64,000 bases of DNA from Neptuniibacter victor. Lineage in GTDB: Bacteria; Pseudomonadota; Gammaproteobacteria; Pseudomonadales; Balneatricaceae. Of this stretch, positions 34,281 to 45,800 are shown piece after piece. Below the pieces are notes generated by a model. The model was not told the DNA's origin. It ran no database searches and saw only the letters and a list, made by a program, of their open reading frames with translations. The translations under genes were made by a program, and so were the position numbers. The stretch covers positions 2,480,001-2,544,000 of the forward strand of contig AP025763.1 of assembly GCA_027943745.1 (NCBI GenBank). Reading direction: 5' to 3'. Numbering within the stretch: the first letter of the stretch is position 1; each line of letters starts with the position of its first letter.

Positions 34281-35801
34281 TTAATCAATTTTGCTGCATA
34301 GGTTAGAAGATTCATTGCTGCCCGCATTCTTTTTCTTCTTACCTTTCGCTGAATCATTTCGTGCAGCTTTTAATCGATCAAGGTAAGCTGCATCAACATC
34401 ACCAGCAACGTATTTACCATCAAAAACACAAGTATCAAATTCTGTAATTTCAGGATTACCTTCTGATACTGACTGCTTAAGATCATCAAGTTCCTGATAG
34501 ATCATCCAGTCACAACCGATCTCTTCACCCACTTCATCATCTGTACGACCGTGCGCAATAAGCTCTTCAGCCGCAGGCATATCAATGCCATAAACATTAG
34601 GGTACTTAACTGCCGGAGCCGCAGATGCGAAATAAACTTTCTTCGCGCCGACATCACGCGCCATCTGTACGATTTGACTCGATGTTGTTCCACGAACGAT
34701 AGAGTCATCAACAAGCATAACGACTTTGTCTTTAAACTCCATGCCTATTGGATTGAGCTTGCGACGGACCGATTTTTTACGCTGGGTCTGTCCAGGCATG
34801 ATAAACGTACGACCGATATAACGGTTTTTGATAAAACCTTCGCGGAAGTTAACACCTAACTCTTTCGCCATCTCCATCGCAGATGTTCGACTGGTATCAG
34901 GGATAGGGATAACCACATCAATATCGTGGTCTGGACGTTCACGCATCACTTTTTCAGCTAGCTTTTCACCCATACGCATGCGGGAGATATGTACATTAAC
35001 ATCATCAATAATTGAATCAGGGCGTGCTAGATATACGTACTCAAACAAACAAGGTGCCAGTTTTGTGTTTTCTGCACATAACTGGGTAGATACATTGCCT
35101 TCCATATCGATATAGATTGCTTCACCTGGCGCTATATCGCGAACGCGTTCAAAGCCGGAAATATCAAGTGCAACACTTTCTGAAGCAACCATGTATTCGG
35201 TGCCGTTTTCAGTTTCACGCTTGCCGTAAGTAAGTGGACGAATCCCATGAGGGTCGCGGAAAGCCAACATACCGTAACCCGTAATAAGGGAAACAGCTGC
35301 GTAACCGCCTTTACAACGTTCATGCACGCGACGAACCGCGGCGAACATATCTTCAGCTTGAGGCTTTAACTTACCTTGGCGTTGAAGCTCATGCGCAAGG
35401 ACATTTAATAACACTTCTGAATCAGATGTCGTATTGATATGACGAAGGTCAGCTCGGAACATCTGTTCTGCGACGTCATCAGCATTCGTCAAATTACCAT
35501 TATGTGCTAACGCAATACCATAAGGTGAGTTAACGTAAAATGGCTGAGCTTCAGCAGAACTTGAGCTACCTGCGGTAGGGTAACGAACATGGCCGATACC
35601 GATATTACCCGCCAAGCGCTTCATATGGCGGGTACGAAAAACTTCGTTTACCAAGCCATTGTCTTTACGCAGAAAGAACCGGTTCCCTTCGCAAGTCACC
35701 ATGCCCGCTGCGTCTTGCCCACGATGCTGTAAAACAGTTAGGGCATCAAAAATAGTTTGGTTCACATTAGATTTGGCTACAATGCCAACAATCCCGCACA
35801 T
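34281..35801 (-). CDS. purF: Amidophosphoribosyltransferase
   Basis: First committed enzyme of purine synthesis, transferring the amide N of glutamine to PRPP. The 506-residue protein starts MCGIVGIV; after Met removal Cys2 is the N-terminal nucleophile of the glutaminase domain ([12 protein letters not shown], then LAHNGNLTN). The phosphoribosyltransferase half has the PRPP loop [15 protein letters not shown]. No propeptide is present, as in enteric PurF. It lies between cvpA (31 bp upstream) and metZ, so the operon cvpA-purF-metZ is likely. Confidence 0.97.
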   Translation of the reverse strand: MCGIVGIVAKSNVNQTIFDALTVLQHRGQDAAGMVTCEGNRFFLRKDNGLVNEVFRTRHMKRLAGNIGIGHVRYPTAGSSSSAEAQPFYVNSPYGIALAHNGNLTNADDVAEQMFRADLRHINTTSDSEVLLNVLAHELQRQGKLKPQAEDMFAAVRRVHERCKGGYAAVSLITGYGMLAFRDPHGIRPLTYGKRETENGTEYMVASESVALDISGFERVRDIAPGEAIYIDMEGNVSTQLCAENTKLAPCLFEYVYLARPDSIIDDVNVHISRMRMGEKLAEKVMRERPDHDIDVVIPIPDTSRTSAMEMAKELGVNFREGFIKNRYIGRTFIMPGQTQRKKSVRRKLNPIGMEFKDKVVMLVDDSIVRGTTSSQIVQMARDVGAKKVYFASAAPAVKYPNVYGIDMPAAEELIAHGRTDDEVGEEIGCDWMIYQELDDLKQSVSEGNPEITEFDTCVFDGKYVAGDVDAAYLDRLKAARNDSAKGKKKKNAGSNESSNLCSKID

Positions 35802-35832
35802 TAAAACTCACCTCAAAGTGCTAACGAAAAAT

Positions 35833-36327
35833 TTAGCGTCCAGCATTCCAGATTAAGCGGCCGACATCGCCCGCCACATCTTTCGTCCATGCTTCCATTA
35901 AAACAAAATGCGGAATCAACTGTGATTCCTGAAACCAACGATCATGAATCGCTGGCGTCATTCCGATCAGTGCAACAATAACAACGATGATCAAACCACC
36001 GCGAGCTGCACCAAATCCTATACCTAAGATTCGATCCGTTGCCGACAAGCCTGTGGCTTCGACTAACGCACCAATCAACTTATTAACTAAAACCCCTACA
36101 ACCAAAGCGGCAATGAAAAGAATAGCAAACGCTGCGGCTAAACGTACTGACGGTGTTTGAATAAAGGGTTCAAGCAATACAGAAAGAGACTGATAAAAAA
36201 GACGTGCAATAACAAATGCAGAGACCCAAGTGACCAGTGAAAGCGCTTCACGAACAAAGCCTCGCTTCAAACTAAAAAGGCTTGAAATACCAATAATGCT
36301 CAATATTGTCCAATCAGCCCAATTCAT
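35833..36327 (-). CDS. cvpA: CvpA-family membrane protein
   Basis: A 164-residue inner-membrane protein with four hydrophobic helices. It has the CvpA signature SLKRGFVREALSLVTWVSAF near residues 18-37 and ATGLSATDRILGIGFGAARG in the second half. CvpA is needed for colicin V production and envelope stress tolerance in enterics; its biochemical role is not established. The ATG at 36327 is preferred to a GTG six bases upstream. It sits directly upstream of purF, the conserved cvpA-purF arrangement, and downstream of dedD. Confidence 0.93.
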   Translation of the reverse strand: MNWADWTILSIIGISSLFSLKRGFVREALSLVTWVSAFVIARLFYQSLSVLLEPFIQTPSVRLAAAFAILFIAALVVGVLVNKLIGALVEATGLSATDRILGIGFGAARGGLIIVVIVALIGMTPAIHDRWFQESQLIPHFVLMEAWTKDVAGDVGRLIWNAGR

Positions 36328-36391
36328 AATCACTGTCCAACGAAATTTGCGCGCATTTTATCAGAGTTTTTCATACCACTAAACGTCATTA

Positions 36392-36955
36392 TTACTGTGT
36401 TGTAAAACGAACAATAATTCCGTTTAACCCGAAATCAGTTTTAAGCTTTAATTTCAACGCTTCCAAACGAGTTCTCTGGAATTCAGGGCCAACATAAACC
36501 TTGACTAAATCACCCTGTTTACGAGTAAAAACCTTATGGCCTTCCGTTATTAACTGTTTACGTAAACTTTTAGCGTTCGCTTCATCTTTAAAACTGGCTA
36601 ACTGTAATGTCCACGCAACAGGTACACCTTGCTGGTCTAAAACAGGCTGATCATCATGAATCTCAATTTTAACATCGTTTTTCTTGACGATTTTCTCAAT
36701 CGTTTTCTTCACCTTTTCAGGCGGCTTAGGTAGCTCGACAGGTTCCATCGGTTCAGCTGCAATAGAGGTATCAGGCAACGGTGTGCTTTTAGGCTGAATT
36801 CTCACTATCTCGGGGCGCTCAGGCGCTTCAGGTATTTCTGATGCAAGATGACGTTCTTTATACCCCGCACCATCAAAGAAGATCGGAAATACGACTGCAG
36901 CTGATGCTAAAATCACAGCCAGTCCAACCAGCCGATATTTTATTTTTTGCTGCAT
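36392..36955 (-). CDS. dedD: SPOR-domain protein DedD
   Basis: A 187-residue bitopic membrane protein. A short N-terminal cytoplasmic stretch (MQQKIKYR) precedes one TM helix (LVGLAVILASAAVVFPIFF). A Pro/Lys-rich linker then leads to a C-terminal SPOR domain (about 115-185, AWTLQLASFKDEANAKSLRK and VYVGPEFQRTRLEALKLKL). SPOR domains bind denuded glycan strands at the septum, so DedD helps cell division. Its start codon directly abuts the folC stop, indicating co-transcription in folC-dedD-cvpA-purF. Confidence 0.92.
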   Translation of the reverse strand: MQQKIKYRLVGLAVILASAAVVFPIFFDGAGYKERHLASEIPEAPERPEIVRIQPKSTPLPDTSIAAEPMEPVELPKPPEKVKKTIEKIVKKNDVKIEIHDDQPVLDQQGVPVAWTLQLASFKDEANAKSLRKQLITEGHKVFTRKQGDLVKVYVGPEFQRTRLEALKLKLKTDFGLNGIIVRFTTQ

Positions 36956-38224
36956 TTACGCATCCTTCCCTAAAACGACTAAAGCATCACTAACTGTAAA
37001 AAATGATCCTGCGATAATAACATTACCTGAACCGATGTCGTTATTTTTCAATTCAATTAACGCATCGCTTACCGAAGGAAATAGTTTGGGACTACTTTCC
37101 TTATCAAGATAGGCAGCTAAGGTTTCAGCTTTTTGTCCTCTAGGTACCGTCAAATCAACCAAATAAATTTCATCGACCACTTTTGAGAGCAACGCGACTA
37201 CTTGCTGACAATCTTTGTCTGCCAACATCCCTAAAATCAACGTGGTATCCGATCCCATATCGCTAATACGATCAGCCAGCAGTTCAGCAGCTTCAGGATT
37301 GTGAGCGACATCCAACCAATAGCTGATGCCATCTTTCTGAATTTTTTGCATTCGGCCGGTTAAGGTCGCACAGGAAATGCCATGATAAATAGCATCATCA
37401 GTAACGGGAAGATCAATGCACTGAACCGTTTGTAAAACAGTCACTGCATTTTCAAAGGGTAATTGAGGCATTGGAATAGAGGAAAGTTCTACAGGCTTAC
37501 CATCTAATGATAGCCCTTGCCAGTGCCAATAATTACCTTCGATTGAATAGGTAAAATCGTCTCCCTTTTTAAAAAGGTTAGCACCAATCTCGTTAGCATA
37601 TTCTGCAACAGAATCGGGTGGATTCACATCACCGGACACTGCAGGTTTACCAGAGCGAAAGACCCCTGACTTTTCACGACCAATGACTTCGCGATCATCG
37701 CCCAGCCAATCAACATGATCGATCGCCACCGTTGTCACTACAGAGACATCTGCATCGATGATATTAACGGCGTCTAAACGTCCACCTAGTCCGACTTCTA
37801 ACAAAACAAGATCAGGTTTCAGCTGTGAAAAAATAACCAATGCCGCCAACGTTCCAAATTCAAAATAGGTGAGCGGAATTTGCCCCCGCGCCTGATCAAT
37901 TTGCTCAAACGCAGCACAGAGCAGTTCATCGCTTGAATACGAGCCATTAACTTTGACTCTTTCGTTGTAGTGCAGGAAATGAGGTGACGTAAAACAGCCA
38001 ACCGAATAGCCCGCCTCACGGTATATACTATCAAGATAACTAACCGTTGAGCCTTTACCATTGGTACCCGCGATGGTAACTACTTTTGAATCAGACAGAT
38101 CAATTGCTAGCAAATCAGCAACTTTACTGATGCGCTCTAATCCAAGCTCTATCTCAGAAGGATGACATTGCTCCATCCAAGACAGCCATTCCGAAAGATT
38201 TAGTTTTTTTGCTGACGGTCGCAT
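36956..38224 (-). CDS. folC: Bifunctional folylpolyglutamate/dihydrofolate synthase
   Basis: Adds glutamate to dihydropteroate and to folates. It is a Mur-ligase-like ATPase of about 422 residues. The P-loop VVTIAGTNGKGSTVSYL lies near residue 55. It also has TSPHFLHYNERVKVNG, the Mg/Lys region EVGLGGRLDAVNIID, DHVDWLG, and LDVAHNPEAAELLA. Length is usual (422 in E. coli). A GTG six bases upstream is an alternative start. It is downstream of accD, from which a terminator-like hairpin separates it, and directly abuts dedD. Confidence 0.95.
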   Translation of the reverse strand: MRPSAKKLNLSEWLSWMEQCHPSEIELGLERISKVADLLAIDLSDSKVVTIAGTNGKGSTVSYLDSIYREAGYSVGCFTSPHFLHYNERVKVNGSYSSDELLCAAFEQIDQARGQIPLTYFEFGTLAALVIFSQLKPDLVLLEVGLGGRLDAVNIIDADVSVVTTVAIDHVDWLGDDREVIGREKSGVFRSGKPAVSGDVNPPDSVAEYANEIGANLFKKGDDFTYSIEGNYWHWQGLSLDGKPVELSSIPMPQLPFENAVTVLQTVQCIDLPVTDDAIYHGISCATLTGRMQKIQKDGISYWLDVAHNPEAAELLADRISDMGSDTTLILGMLADKDCQQVVALLSKVVDEIYLVDLTVPRGQKAETLAAYLDKESSPKLFPSVSDALIELKNNDIGSGNVIIAGSFFTVSDALVVLGKDA

Positions 38225-38247
38225 AGCCACTATTTATAAACCAAAAA

Positions 38248-38269
38248 GGCCGGCGTTTTCACGTCGGCC
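38248..38269 (-). terminator. Terminator between accD and folC
   Basis: GGCCGGCG-TTTTCA-CGTCGGCC (one G-T wobble) is followed on the minus strand by T5. It sits 20 nt after the accD stop and 24 nt before the folC start, so it may reduce read-through into folC. Confidence 0.75.
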
Positions 38270-38289
38270 AATACTATTAATTAACAGAT

Positions 38290-39219
38290 TTACTCTGCTT
38301 CTGGGGCGGGTGGAATATCGGATTCAGAGACCACCTCTCCCTCAACAGTCTCTAGGACTGGGATCGGGCTTGCATGAACAAATTTACGCAAGATACGAGA
38401 TAAACGTGTGCGCATTTCGCCACGATTAATAATCATATCTACCTGACCATGCTCTAACAGGAATTCGCTTCGCTGGAAGCCTTCAGGCAGTTTCTCACGT
38501 ACGGTTTGCTCAATAACACGCGGACCTGCAAACCCCATTAAGGCTTTAGGTTCTGCAATATTAAGATCACCCAACATCGCTAAAGAAGCCGATACACCGC
38601 CATATACTGGATCAGTAAGTACGGAGAGGTAAGGCGTGCCTTGCAAACGCAGCTTCTCCAAAATAGCGCTGGTCTTTGCCATCTGGAATAGAGAGAACAA
38701 CGCCTCTTGCATACGCGCACCGCCGGATGCGGAGAAACAGATGAATGGGATATTTTCTTCAAGAGCAATGTTCGCAGCACGGGTAAAGCGCTCACCAACA
38801 ACAGCCCCCATCGAACCACCCATAAAGCTGAATTCAAAGGCAACCGCAACAATAGGCATCCCTTCAAGCTCACCACGCATAGCGATCAAAGCATCCTTTT
38901 CACCGGTAGCCTTTTGGGCCGCAGCGAGACGGTCTTTATACTTTTTGGAGTCCTTAAATTTCAGACGATCGATAGGTTCAACGTCAACACCAATCTCTTG
39001 GCGATTGCCTTCATCTAAAAACAGCTCTAAACGACGACGCGCATGCAATCGCATATGATGATCGCATTTAGGGCAAACGTTAAGATTCTTCTCTAGTTCT
39101 GGACGATACAGAACAGACTCGCACTTTGGACATTTTTTCCAAAGACCTTCAGGAATATTTGAGCGTTTCTTTTCAGAACGCACAAGAGAAGGAACAATTT
39201 TTTCCAGCCAGTTACTCAT
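38290..39219 (-). CDS. accD: Acetyl-CoA carboxylase carboxyltransferase subunit beta
   Basis: Part of the carboxyltransferase that forms malonyl-CoA, the first step of fatty-acid synthesis; it pairs with AccA. The 309-residue protein has the N-terminal zinc ribbon with Cys30, Cys33, Cys49 and Cys52 (CPKC and CPKCD pairs). A crotonase-like fold follows, with [34 protein letters not shown] and [15 protein letters not shown]. It starts 15 bp after the trpA stop, as in the Pseudomonas trpFBA-accD-folC order. A strong hairpin follows it. Confidence 0.97.
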   Translation of the reverse strand: MSNWLEKIVPSLVRSEKKRSNIPEGLWKKCPKCESVLYRPELEKNLNVCPKCDHHMRLHARRRLELFLDEGNRQEIGVDVEPIDRLKFKDSKKYKDRLAAAQKATGEKDALIAMRGELEGMPIVAVAFEFSFMGGSMGAVVGERFTRAANIALEENIPFICFSASGGARMQEALFSLFQMAKTSAILEKLRLQGTPYLSVLTDPVYGGVSASLAMLGDLNIAEPKALMGFAGPRVIEQTVREKLPEGFQRSEFLLEHGQVDMIINRGEMRTRLSRILRKFVHASPIPVLETVEGEVVSESDIPPAPEAE

Positions 39220-39234
39220 TTTTTAAAACCTTAA

Positions 39235-40038
39235 TTAGCTGTCCATCGCATTACGCATGTCTTTGATAATTGCAGCAACCTGAGGCGCTATCTGAGCCTG
39301 ATCTTTAACCAGCGCTGCAATTTTATTAACCAATACACTACCCACAATTACACCATCTGCCACTGCAGATACAGCCTTCGCTGATTCAGCATCCTTGATA
39401 CCAAAACCAACACCAAGTGGGATAGTTGTATATTTACGAATCAAGTCAAGTTTGTCGGCTACTTCCTGAACATCAAGTGAAGCAGAACCCGTTACACCTT
39501 TAACTGAAACATAGTAAAGATAACCACTACCGTTTTCACAAACGTATTTGATACGCTCTTCTTCTGTCGTTGGCGCTAAAAGATAAATAGTATCAATATC
39601 ATGCGCTTGCATAATCTGATTGAATTCTTCGGATTCTTCAGGCGGTAGGTCCACCGTTAGAACACCATCTACCCCCGCCTTTTGCGCTTCTTCTGCAAAA
39701 CGCTGATAACCGAGGATTTCGATAGGATTTAAATATCCCATCAATACGATTGGCGTATCTGAATCCTTCTGTCTAAATTCAGCAACCATCGCTAACACAT
39801 CCAATAGACGCGTATTGTGCAACAAAGCACGCTCACACGCTAATTGAATAACCGGGCCATCAGCCATCGGGTCAGAGAATGGTACACCTAACTCGATAAC
39901 ATCTGCTCCAGCGGCCACCATCGCGTGCAACAATCCAACAGTAACACTTGGTGCTGGATCGCCAGCAGTTACATAAGGAATAAGCGCACTACGCCCTTCC
40001 TTTTTTAATTTTTCAAAACTTGTAGAAATACGACTCAT
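39235..40038 (-). CDS. trpA: Tryptophan synthase alpha chain
   Basis: Releases indole from indole-3-glycerol phosphate and passes it to TrpB. The 267-residue TIM barrel has the catalytic Glu in [20 protein letters not shown] (about residues 47-66) and the catalytic Asp in [14 protein letters not shown] (near 125-138). The phosphate loop [15 protein letters not shown] is also present. Length is standard (268). It starts 21 bp after trpB and is followed 15 bp later by accD, so it is part of one transcript. Confidence 0.97.
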   Translation of the reverse strand: MSRISTSFEKLKKEGRSALIPYVTAGDPAPSVTVGLLHAMVAAGADVIELGVPFSDPMADGPVIQLACERALLHNTRLLDVLAMVAEFRQKDSDTPIVLMGYLNPIEILGYQRFAEEAQKAGVDGVLTVDLPPEESEEFNQIMQAHDIDTIYLLAPTTEEERIKYVCENGSGYLYYVSVKGVTGSASLDVQEVADKLDLIRKYTTIPLGVGFGIKDAESAKAVSAVADGVIVGSVLVNKIAALVKDQAQIAPQVAAIIKDMRNAMDS

Positions 40039-40059
40039 GATTCAATTTCCTCGCACAAA

Positions 40060-41280
40060 TCAGATATTGATGCCATCGATCTGTGCGACCGTATGAATAT
40101 CTTTATCACCACGACCAGACAGGTTAACCACAATGGTCTGATCCTTATCCATCTCTTTTGCTAGTTTCATTGCATAAGCAACAGCATGGCTAGACTCAAT
40201 TGCCGGCATTATACCCTCAATACGAGTTAGTGCACGGAAAGCATCCATCGCCTCATCATCAGTCGCGTCTACATATTCAGCTCTACCAGTGTCTTTCAGA
40301 TATGCATGCTCAGGCCCGACACCAGGGTAATCCAAACCTGCGGAAACTGAATGCGTTCCAATAATTTGGCCGCCTTCATCAGACATCAGGTATGTTCGAT
40401 TACCGTGCAGTACACCTGGACTACCCGCTGAAAGTGGAGCCGCATGCTGACCGGTCTCTACGCCATAACCACCGGCTTCAACCCCGTACATTTTGACATC
40501 TGCATCTTCAATGAACGGATGGAACAAGCCAATCGCATTGGAACCGCCACCGACACATGCAACAAGTGCATCCGGAAGGCGTCCTGTCTGATCCATACAC
40601 TGCTGACGTGCTTCGCGACCAATCACACATTGGAAATCACGTACTAGTTTTGGATATGGATGTGGGCCCGCCGCAGTACCAATTATGTAGAATGTATTAT
40701 CGACATTAGTAACCCAATCACGCATTGCTTCGTTCATGGCGTCTTTTAATGTTCGAGTACCAGACTCAACAGAGATAACCTCTGCACCTAACAACTTCAT
40801 ACGGTACACATTCAAAGCCTGACGCTGAACATCTTCCGCGCCCATATAGACCTGACACTCAAGTCCAAGGCGTGCAGCAACCGTTGCAGAAGCAACACCG
40901 TGCTGTCCAGCACCCGTTTCGGCAATAACGCGTGGCTTACCTGTAAACTTTGCCAACAACGCTTGTCCGATGGTGTTATTAATTTTATGAGCACCCGTGT
41001 GGTTTAAATCTTCACGTTTCAGATATATCTGAGCACCACCGACATGGTCAGATAAATGTTTCGCATGATAAAGCGGAGATGGGCGACCAACATAATGCGC
41101 TAAATCACGATCAAACTCTTCCTGAAACGCGGGATCTCGCCACAATTTCTCGTAAGTTTCCTCTAACTGCTTCAACGCAGCCATCAGAGTTTCAGATACG
41201 AAACGCCCACCGTAAGGACCAAAATGGCCTTTACTATCGGGCAACTGAGAGAGTGCTTTAAGATCTATATTAGTTGGCAC
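40060..41280 (-). CDS. trpB: Tryptophan synthase beta chain
   Basis: PLP enzyme joining indole and serine to tryptophan. The 406-residue protein is of the TrpB1 class. [14 protein letters not shown] is at the N-terminus, the cofactor Lys99 is in [11 protein letters not shown], and the phosphate loop is in [14 protein letters not shown]. The catalytic Glu region [11 protein letters not shown] and the ending [12 protein letters not shown] are also present. The start is GTG at 41280 and overlaps the 3' end of trpF by 11 bp, giving translational coupling. It heads trpBA-accD with trpF upstream. Confidence 0.97.
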   Translation of the reverse strand: MPTNIDLKALSQLPDSKGHFGPYGGRFVSETLMAALKQLEETYEKLWRDPAFQEEFDRDLAHYVGRPSPLYHAKHLSDHVGGAQIYLKREDLNHTGAHKINNTIGQALLAKFTGKPRVIAETGAGQHGVASATVAARLGLECQVYMGAEDVQRQALNVYRMKLLGAEVISVESGTRTLKDAMNEAMRDWVTNVDNTFYIIGTAAGPHPYPKLVRDFQCVIGREARQQCMDQTGRLPDALVACVGGGSNAIGLFHPFIEDADVKMYGVEAGGYGVETGQHAAPLSAGSPGVLHGNRTYLMSDEGGQIIGTHSVSAGLDYPGVGPEHAYLKDTGRAEYVDATDDEAMDAFRALTRIEGIMPAIESSHAVAYAMKLAKEMDKDQTIVVNLSGRGDKDIHTVAQIDGINI

Positions 41281-41893
41281 GGGTTACCTCATTTATAAAC
41301 TTTACAATTTTAACGGCATCTTTGATGCCCTTACTCTGCTCTACACCGCCGCTAACATCTACGGCGAAAGGCTGAACAACTTCTACTGCTTGGGCCACAT
41401 TATCGCAGGTTAATCCTCCCGCTAATATTAATGGCGCCTTATGGGGTGTTGGAATTAAATCCCAATCAAAAACCTCTCCAGTCCCCCCCGGAACACCGGG
41501 CCTGTACGCATCAAGAAGAATGGCTTGGCTATCTGAATAACGTTGGTATTCATTATTCAAATTCAATCCAGGTTTCATACGCAATGCTTTAATAAAAGGA
41601 CGGGAAAAGCTATTACAAAACTCAGGCGACTCATCACCATGAAACTGAAGTAAATCTATACGGGTCTCACGTATAACTAGATCAATATACTCAGCATCAG
41701 CATCTACAAATAGCCCAGTCGTCGTTACAAATGCAGGCAACTTCCGAATAATCTCAGCGGCAGCCTGTGGTTCAATTGCTCTTGGGCTTTTACTATAAAA
41801 AACAAAACCAAGTGAATCAGCTCCAGCCTCGACAGCACAAAGAGCATCTTCTAAACGAGTAATACCACAAATTTTAACGCGAGTTCTATTCAC
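41270..41893 (-). CDS. trpF: Phosphoribosylanthranilate isomerase
   Basis: Third step of tryptophan synthesis. The 207-residue TIM barrel opens [17 protein letters not shown], with the catalytic Cys in KICGITR. It has [20 protein letters not shown] and [20 protein letters not shown] with the catalytic Asp. It ends [13 protein letters not shown] and [15 protein letters not shown], the phosphate-binding loops. Its 3' end overlaps trpB. It is downstream of truA, as in Pseudomonas; trpD, trpC, trpE and trpG are not in this window. Confidence 0.96.
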   Translation of the reverse strand: MNRTRVKICGITRLEDALCAVEAGADSLGFVFYSKSPRAIEPQAAAEIIRKLPAFVTTTGLFVDADAEYIDLVIRETRIDLLQFHGDESPEFCNSFSRPFIKALRMKPGLNLNNEYQRYSDSQAILLDAYRPGVPGGTGEVFDWDLIPTPHKAPLILAGGLTCDNVAQAVEVVQPFAVDVSGGVEQSKGIKDAVKIVKFINEVTRAN

Positions 41894-41966
41894 TTGCTAA
41901 AGCTTCACTTCAGATAATCACTTGAGCTACGAATATTATCAGATTGCAGCCCTTTAAGTCAGTCAA

Positions 41967-42821
41967 CTAAGACAGGAAATAAGGGCCTATTTTCGATTTT
42001 GGCAGTTCAAACTCTTCAGGGTACTTTGCATCAACAAAATATAACCCAAAAGGAGGTGCAGTCACGCCCCCTTGGCGACGATCCTTTGCTTCTAATACCT
42101 CTTTCGCCCATTGTGGCTCAGCATCCCCACAACCAATAGACATCAGCACACCCGCAAAATTACGAATCATATGATGTAAAAAAGCATTAGCACATACATC
42201 CAGGACAATTAGCTGACCGGATTGATAGACGTCAAACTGCTTAACCGTTCTAACCGGACTGTGTGCCTGACAACCCACAGCTCGATAAGAGGTGAAATCG
42301 TGCTCACCAACGAGCAATCGAGCAGCCTCGGCCATTTTATCCACGTCTAGCTCTTTGTAAGTCCATGTGATCCCTTTCGGCATAATCGCTGGCTTAACTG
42401 GATTTGAATAAATGAGATAACGATAACGGCGCTCTAACGCTGAAAAACGTGCGTGAAATTCCTGATTTACCGGCTTAGCCCACTGTATAGCGATATCATC
42501 TGGCAAATAACTGTTCGTTCCTAGAACCCATGCACGATCAGCTCTTTCTATAGGGCTATCGAAATGAATGATCTGATAAGTAGCATTCACTCGCGCATCC
42601 GTTCTACCAGCACACACGACAGTGATCGGACTATTAGCTATACGAGAAAGCGCTTTTTGCACCTCCTCTTGAACACTAGATACATCATCTTCTTTTTGTA
42701 TCTGCCATCCCCGATAGGCCGCGCCAGCATATTCCACACACAAGGCATAACGATAAGGGGCGATAGAAATCGCCCCTTTGGATGGGCCATCGAGTGGCCC
42801 AGAATTACTTTTATCTGACAT
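41967..42821 (-). CDS. truA: tRNA pseudouridine(38-40) synthase TruA
   Basis: Isomerises uridines 38-40 in the tRNA anticodon arm. The 284-residue protein has the catalytic Asp in CAGRTDARVNATYQIIHF (about residues 70-87). E. coli reads AGRTDAGVHGT here, so the Gly-His pair is Arg-Asn in this protein, while the catalytic Asp and the RTD core are intact. RYRYLIYSNP, FTSYRAVGCQAHSPVRTV and FLHHMIRNFAGVL are family motifs. A 20-residue N-terminal extension precedes the usual start of the fold at PYRYALCVEY. It begins 1 nt after the fimV stop, so the two are coupled. Confidence 0.94.
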   Translation of the reverse strand: MSDKSNSGPLDGPSKGAISIAPYRYALCVEYAGAAYRGWQIQKEDDVSSVQEEVQKALSRIANSPITVVCAGRTDARVNATYQIIHFDSPIERADRAWVLGTNSYLPDDIAIQWAKPVNQEFHARFSALERRYRYLIYSNPVKPAIMPKGITWTYKELDVDKMAEAARLLVGEHDFTSYRAVGCQAHSPVRTVKQFDVYQSGQLIVLDVCANAFLHHMIRNFAGVLMSIGCGDAEPQWAKEVLEAKDRRQGGVTAPPFGLYFVDAKYPEEFELPKSKIGPYFLS

Positions 42822-42822
42822 A

Positions 42823-45800
42823 CTACTTTTCGTTAATAGATTGAATCAGCGCTTCCGCTTCTGCTTTTTGCTGCTCACTTCCTTCCGATACAATCTCTTC
42901 GAGAATATCCTTTGCACCTTCAAGGTCTTCCATATCCATGTAAGCTCTTGCTAAATCAAGCTTAGTCTCAACCTCATCTGCACCTTCAAGCAGATTCAGG
43001 CCTGCCAGTTCATCAAAATCTTCATCCACCGACACATCCTCTTCTTCTGCAACTGTCTCTTCGAGTTCAATATCATCATTGCTATTCAAAAGTGCATCTA
43101 ATTCTGAATCCAAATCTGCCTCAAGATCATGCGCTATTGCCGATTCTAAATCATCATCCTCAACAACAAGCTCTTCATCTTCATCTCCAGACAAAGTGGA
43201 AGCAGCTGCAACTCCTGCGCCAGCAACAGCCGCTGCAGCAGCCACATCACCAGCATCAAGATCATCCAGCATCGAATCGAGATCACTTTCTGCAATATCA
43301 GCTTCAGGCTCTTCCGCATCGCCTAAATCCATGCCGATATCTTCTAGCATCGCATCAAGATCTTCATCCGATGTGCTTAATTCACCTGCCACATCAAGCT
43401 CTTCACCATCGCTCAGATCATCCATATCTAGATCATTAAGCATCGCGTCTAAATCATCTTCAGCTTCATCCTTAGCGTCTGCATCAGAAGGTTCTTCTAC
43501 TGAAGCCAAAAGCGCATCCAGATCATCATCTTGCTCAACTTCAAGATCTGCCTCTAAATCCGGCTCAACCAGTTCCATTGGTACATCATCCGGATCAGAA
43601 TTCGCAGCAAGCATTGCCTCTAAATCAGCATCAGTAACGTCATCAGCATCTATATTTTCATCAATGCTTGACGTTAACTCTTCGCTCTCAGGCTCTACGT
43701 CATCCAGCTCACCTAAGATTGAATCTAGATCATCAGTATCAGTCGCCTGCTCAGCGGCCTCACTTAATTCTTCGATATCCTCATTTGATACTTCATCTAG
43801 TAACGCATCTAATCCAGACTCGTCTAAATCATCATCCGCAACTAGATTAGCATCCTCTTCAGTATCAAGATCTGATGCATCCTCAACAACAAAATCCAAA
43901 CCTTCATCAAGATCAGTACTGTCTTCTGTCTCTTCAGGAGCAGCGTTCAGATCAGGCTCTGCGTCCAACTCAGGCTCATCATCGACTTCAAACTCGAGAT
44001 CGTCATCTAAACCTAAATCAATTTCGGCATCATCAGATTCAGCAAGCTCTTCAAGAGAAGTATCTTCTACTTCAAACTCTAAAGGCTCATCTTCCACTTC
44101 CCCTAAGATATCATCTAAAGCATCAGCCTCTTCAGCTTCAGCATCTTCTACATCTAGGGAAATATCTTCTTCATCTGCATCTAATAAAGCATCTAGGCTT
44201 GAGTCGATTTCTTCTTCAGAACTGTCATCCCCTAGAATAGCATCTAGTTCGTCCTCAGCACTTTCAACCTCAAGACCTTCATCCTCTAAATCTTCATCCA
44301 GACCTAGATCAAACTCATCGTCGTCTAGTAATGAATCAAGATCATCCGCCTCACCACTCTCTTCTATGGTTTGCAGTACATCACCAGCAGCATCTTCTTC
44401 TAGATCCAGATCCATATCCATATCTAGATCAAGATCATCTAAGTCATCCAAATCGCTCTCTTCTGTCAGATCCAGATCAGAATCTTCCAGAAGATCTTCT
44501 TCATCACCTATATCAAGATCATCGACAGCATCAAGTTCTCCTGCCTCTTCGATATCATCCGAGGACTCTTCAACCGACTCTTCTGCGACATCAGCGGCCT
44601 CATCTCCAGCAAGCTCATCAGGCACCTGAACAAGCCCTGCATCTTCTACAGCATCTTCTTCATCGTCCTTACGGCGACGCATAAAGAAGAACAGACCACC
44701 CAGCAATGCAATGAGTGCAGCACCTATACCACCAAGCATCATAGGTGAGCCAAGTAATTTATCTAGGAAACTCTTTTCTGGAGGCGGTGGAGGAGCGGGG
44801 GCTGGAACTGCCTCAGCCTCAGCCACCTTATTTTGTAACGTAGAGAGCTCTTTATCTTTCAGCTCTAACATTTCACGCAACTTTTCCAGTTCATATTGAA
44901 TAGCATCTAAACGCTCATTCAACTCAGCATTTTCACGTGATATTTTATCAACATTTTCTAGAGACTCACTTAAGCGAGCCTCAAGTTCTAAATTTCGCTC
45001 GCTTAAAGCGACTTTCTCTTCATCAACGCTTTCCTGCTCAGGCTTTTCAGCCATATCAGGTTCAGGTTGTTTATCAGCATCAGCTTGATCAGTTACTACA
45101 CCATCTTCAGGCTCAATAGAATCTTTAGGCGTAACAATTTTCAGCTCCGCACTCTTATCTTGCTCGGGCGTGGGTGCTGGTTCAGGAACCTCATCCGCCA
45201 CTGTTTTTTCTTTAACCGCTTCTATTGGCGCGGTTTTTTCAGCGGGCGTTTCCGTTTTTTTCCAAGCGGACGTTTGACGAACAACTTCCAATGCAGCATC
45301 TTGCGAATTTAGCTTATCTATCTCTTCAAGCGAAGGCAGGTCGAGCGTAACGCCAGCGCGAAGAGCATTGATATTATTATTGACGAATGCATGAGGGTTT
45401 TTCTTCTGCAATGCAATCATCATTTTCTTAGCGGAAACACTATCGCTTGGACGGTGTTTAATTGCGATAGACCAAAGCGTGTCCTTAACGTCAACATAAA
45501 CCTGCTGTTTTCCACCAGCACGTGAACGGACATTATTCGTGGTCATTGGTTGTGAATTAACCGTTGAGGAAGGTCTAACCGCCTTGGTAGAAGGCTGTAC
45601 CGTTTTCCTGACCGGGGTAGGATCAAATACCGGCGGATCTAGCAGGAGCGTATACTCTCGAACCAAACGCCCATTCGGCCAATTAACTTCAACTAAGAAG
45701 TTTAAGAATGGCTCCTTAACGGCCCGATCCGATCGCATCGTAATCAAGCCGGTACCATCAGGATTAACTTTAACCTGAAAGCTAACATCCGTTAGAAAGC

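Noticed and set aside
38580-39058. Overlapping open frames of about 100-140 codons on both strands within accD.
   Set aside because: They are shadow frames of a strongly conserved gene with no starts, ribosome sites or family features of their own.
43079-44629. A 516-codon open frame on the plus strand, opposite fimV, extremely Ser-rich.
   Set aside because: It is the antisense of the acidic Asp/Glu/Leu repeats of fimV: GAT/GAA-rich codons read backwards give Ser/Arg/Ser. There is no ribosome binding site and no family resemblance.
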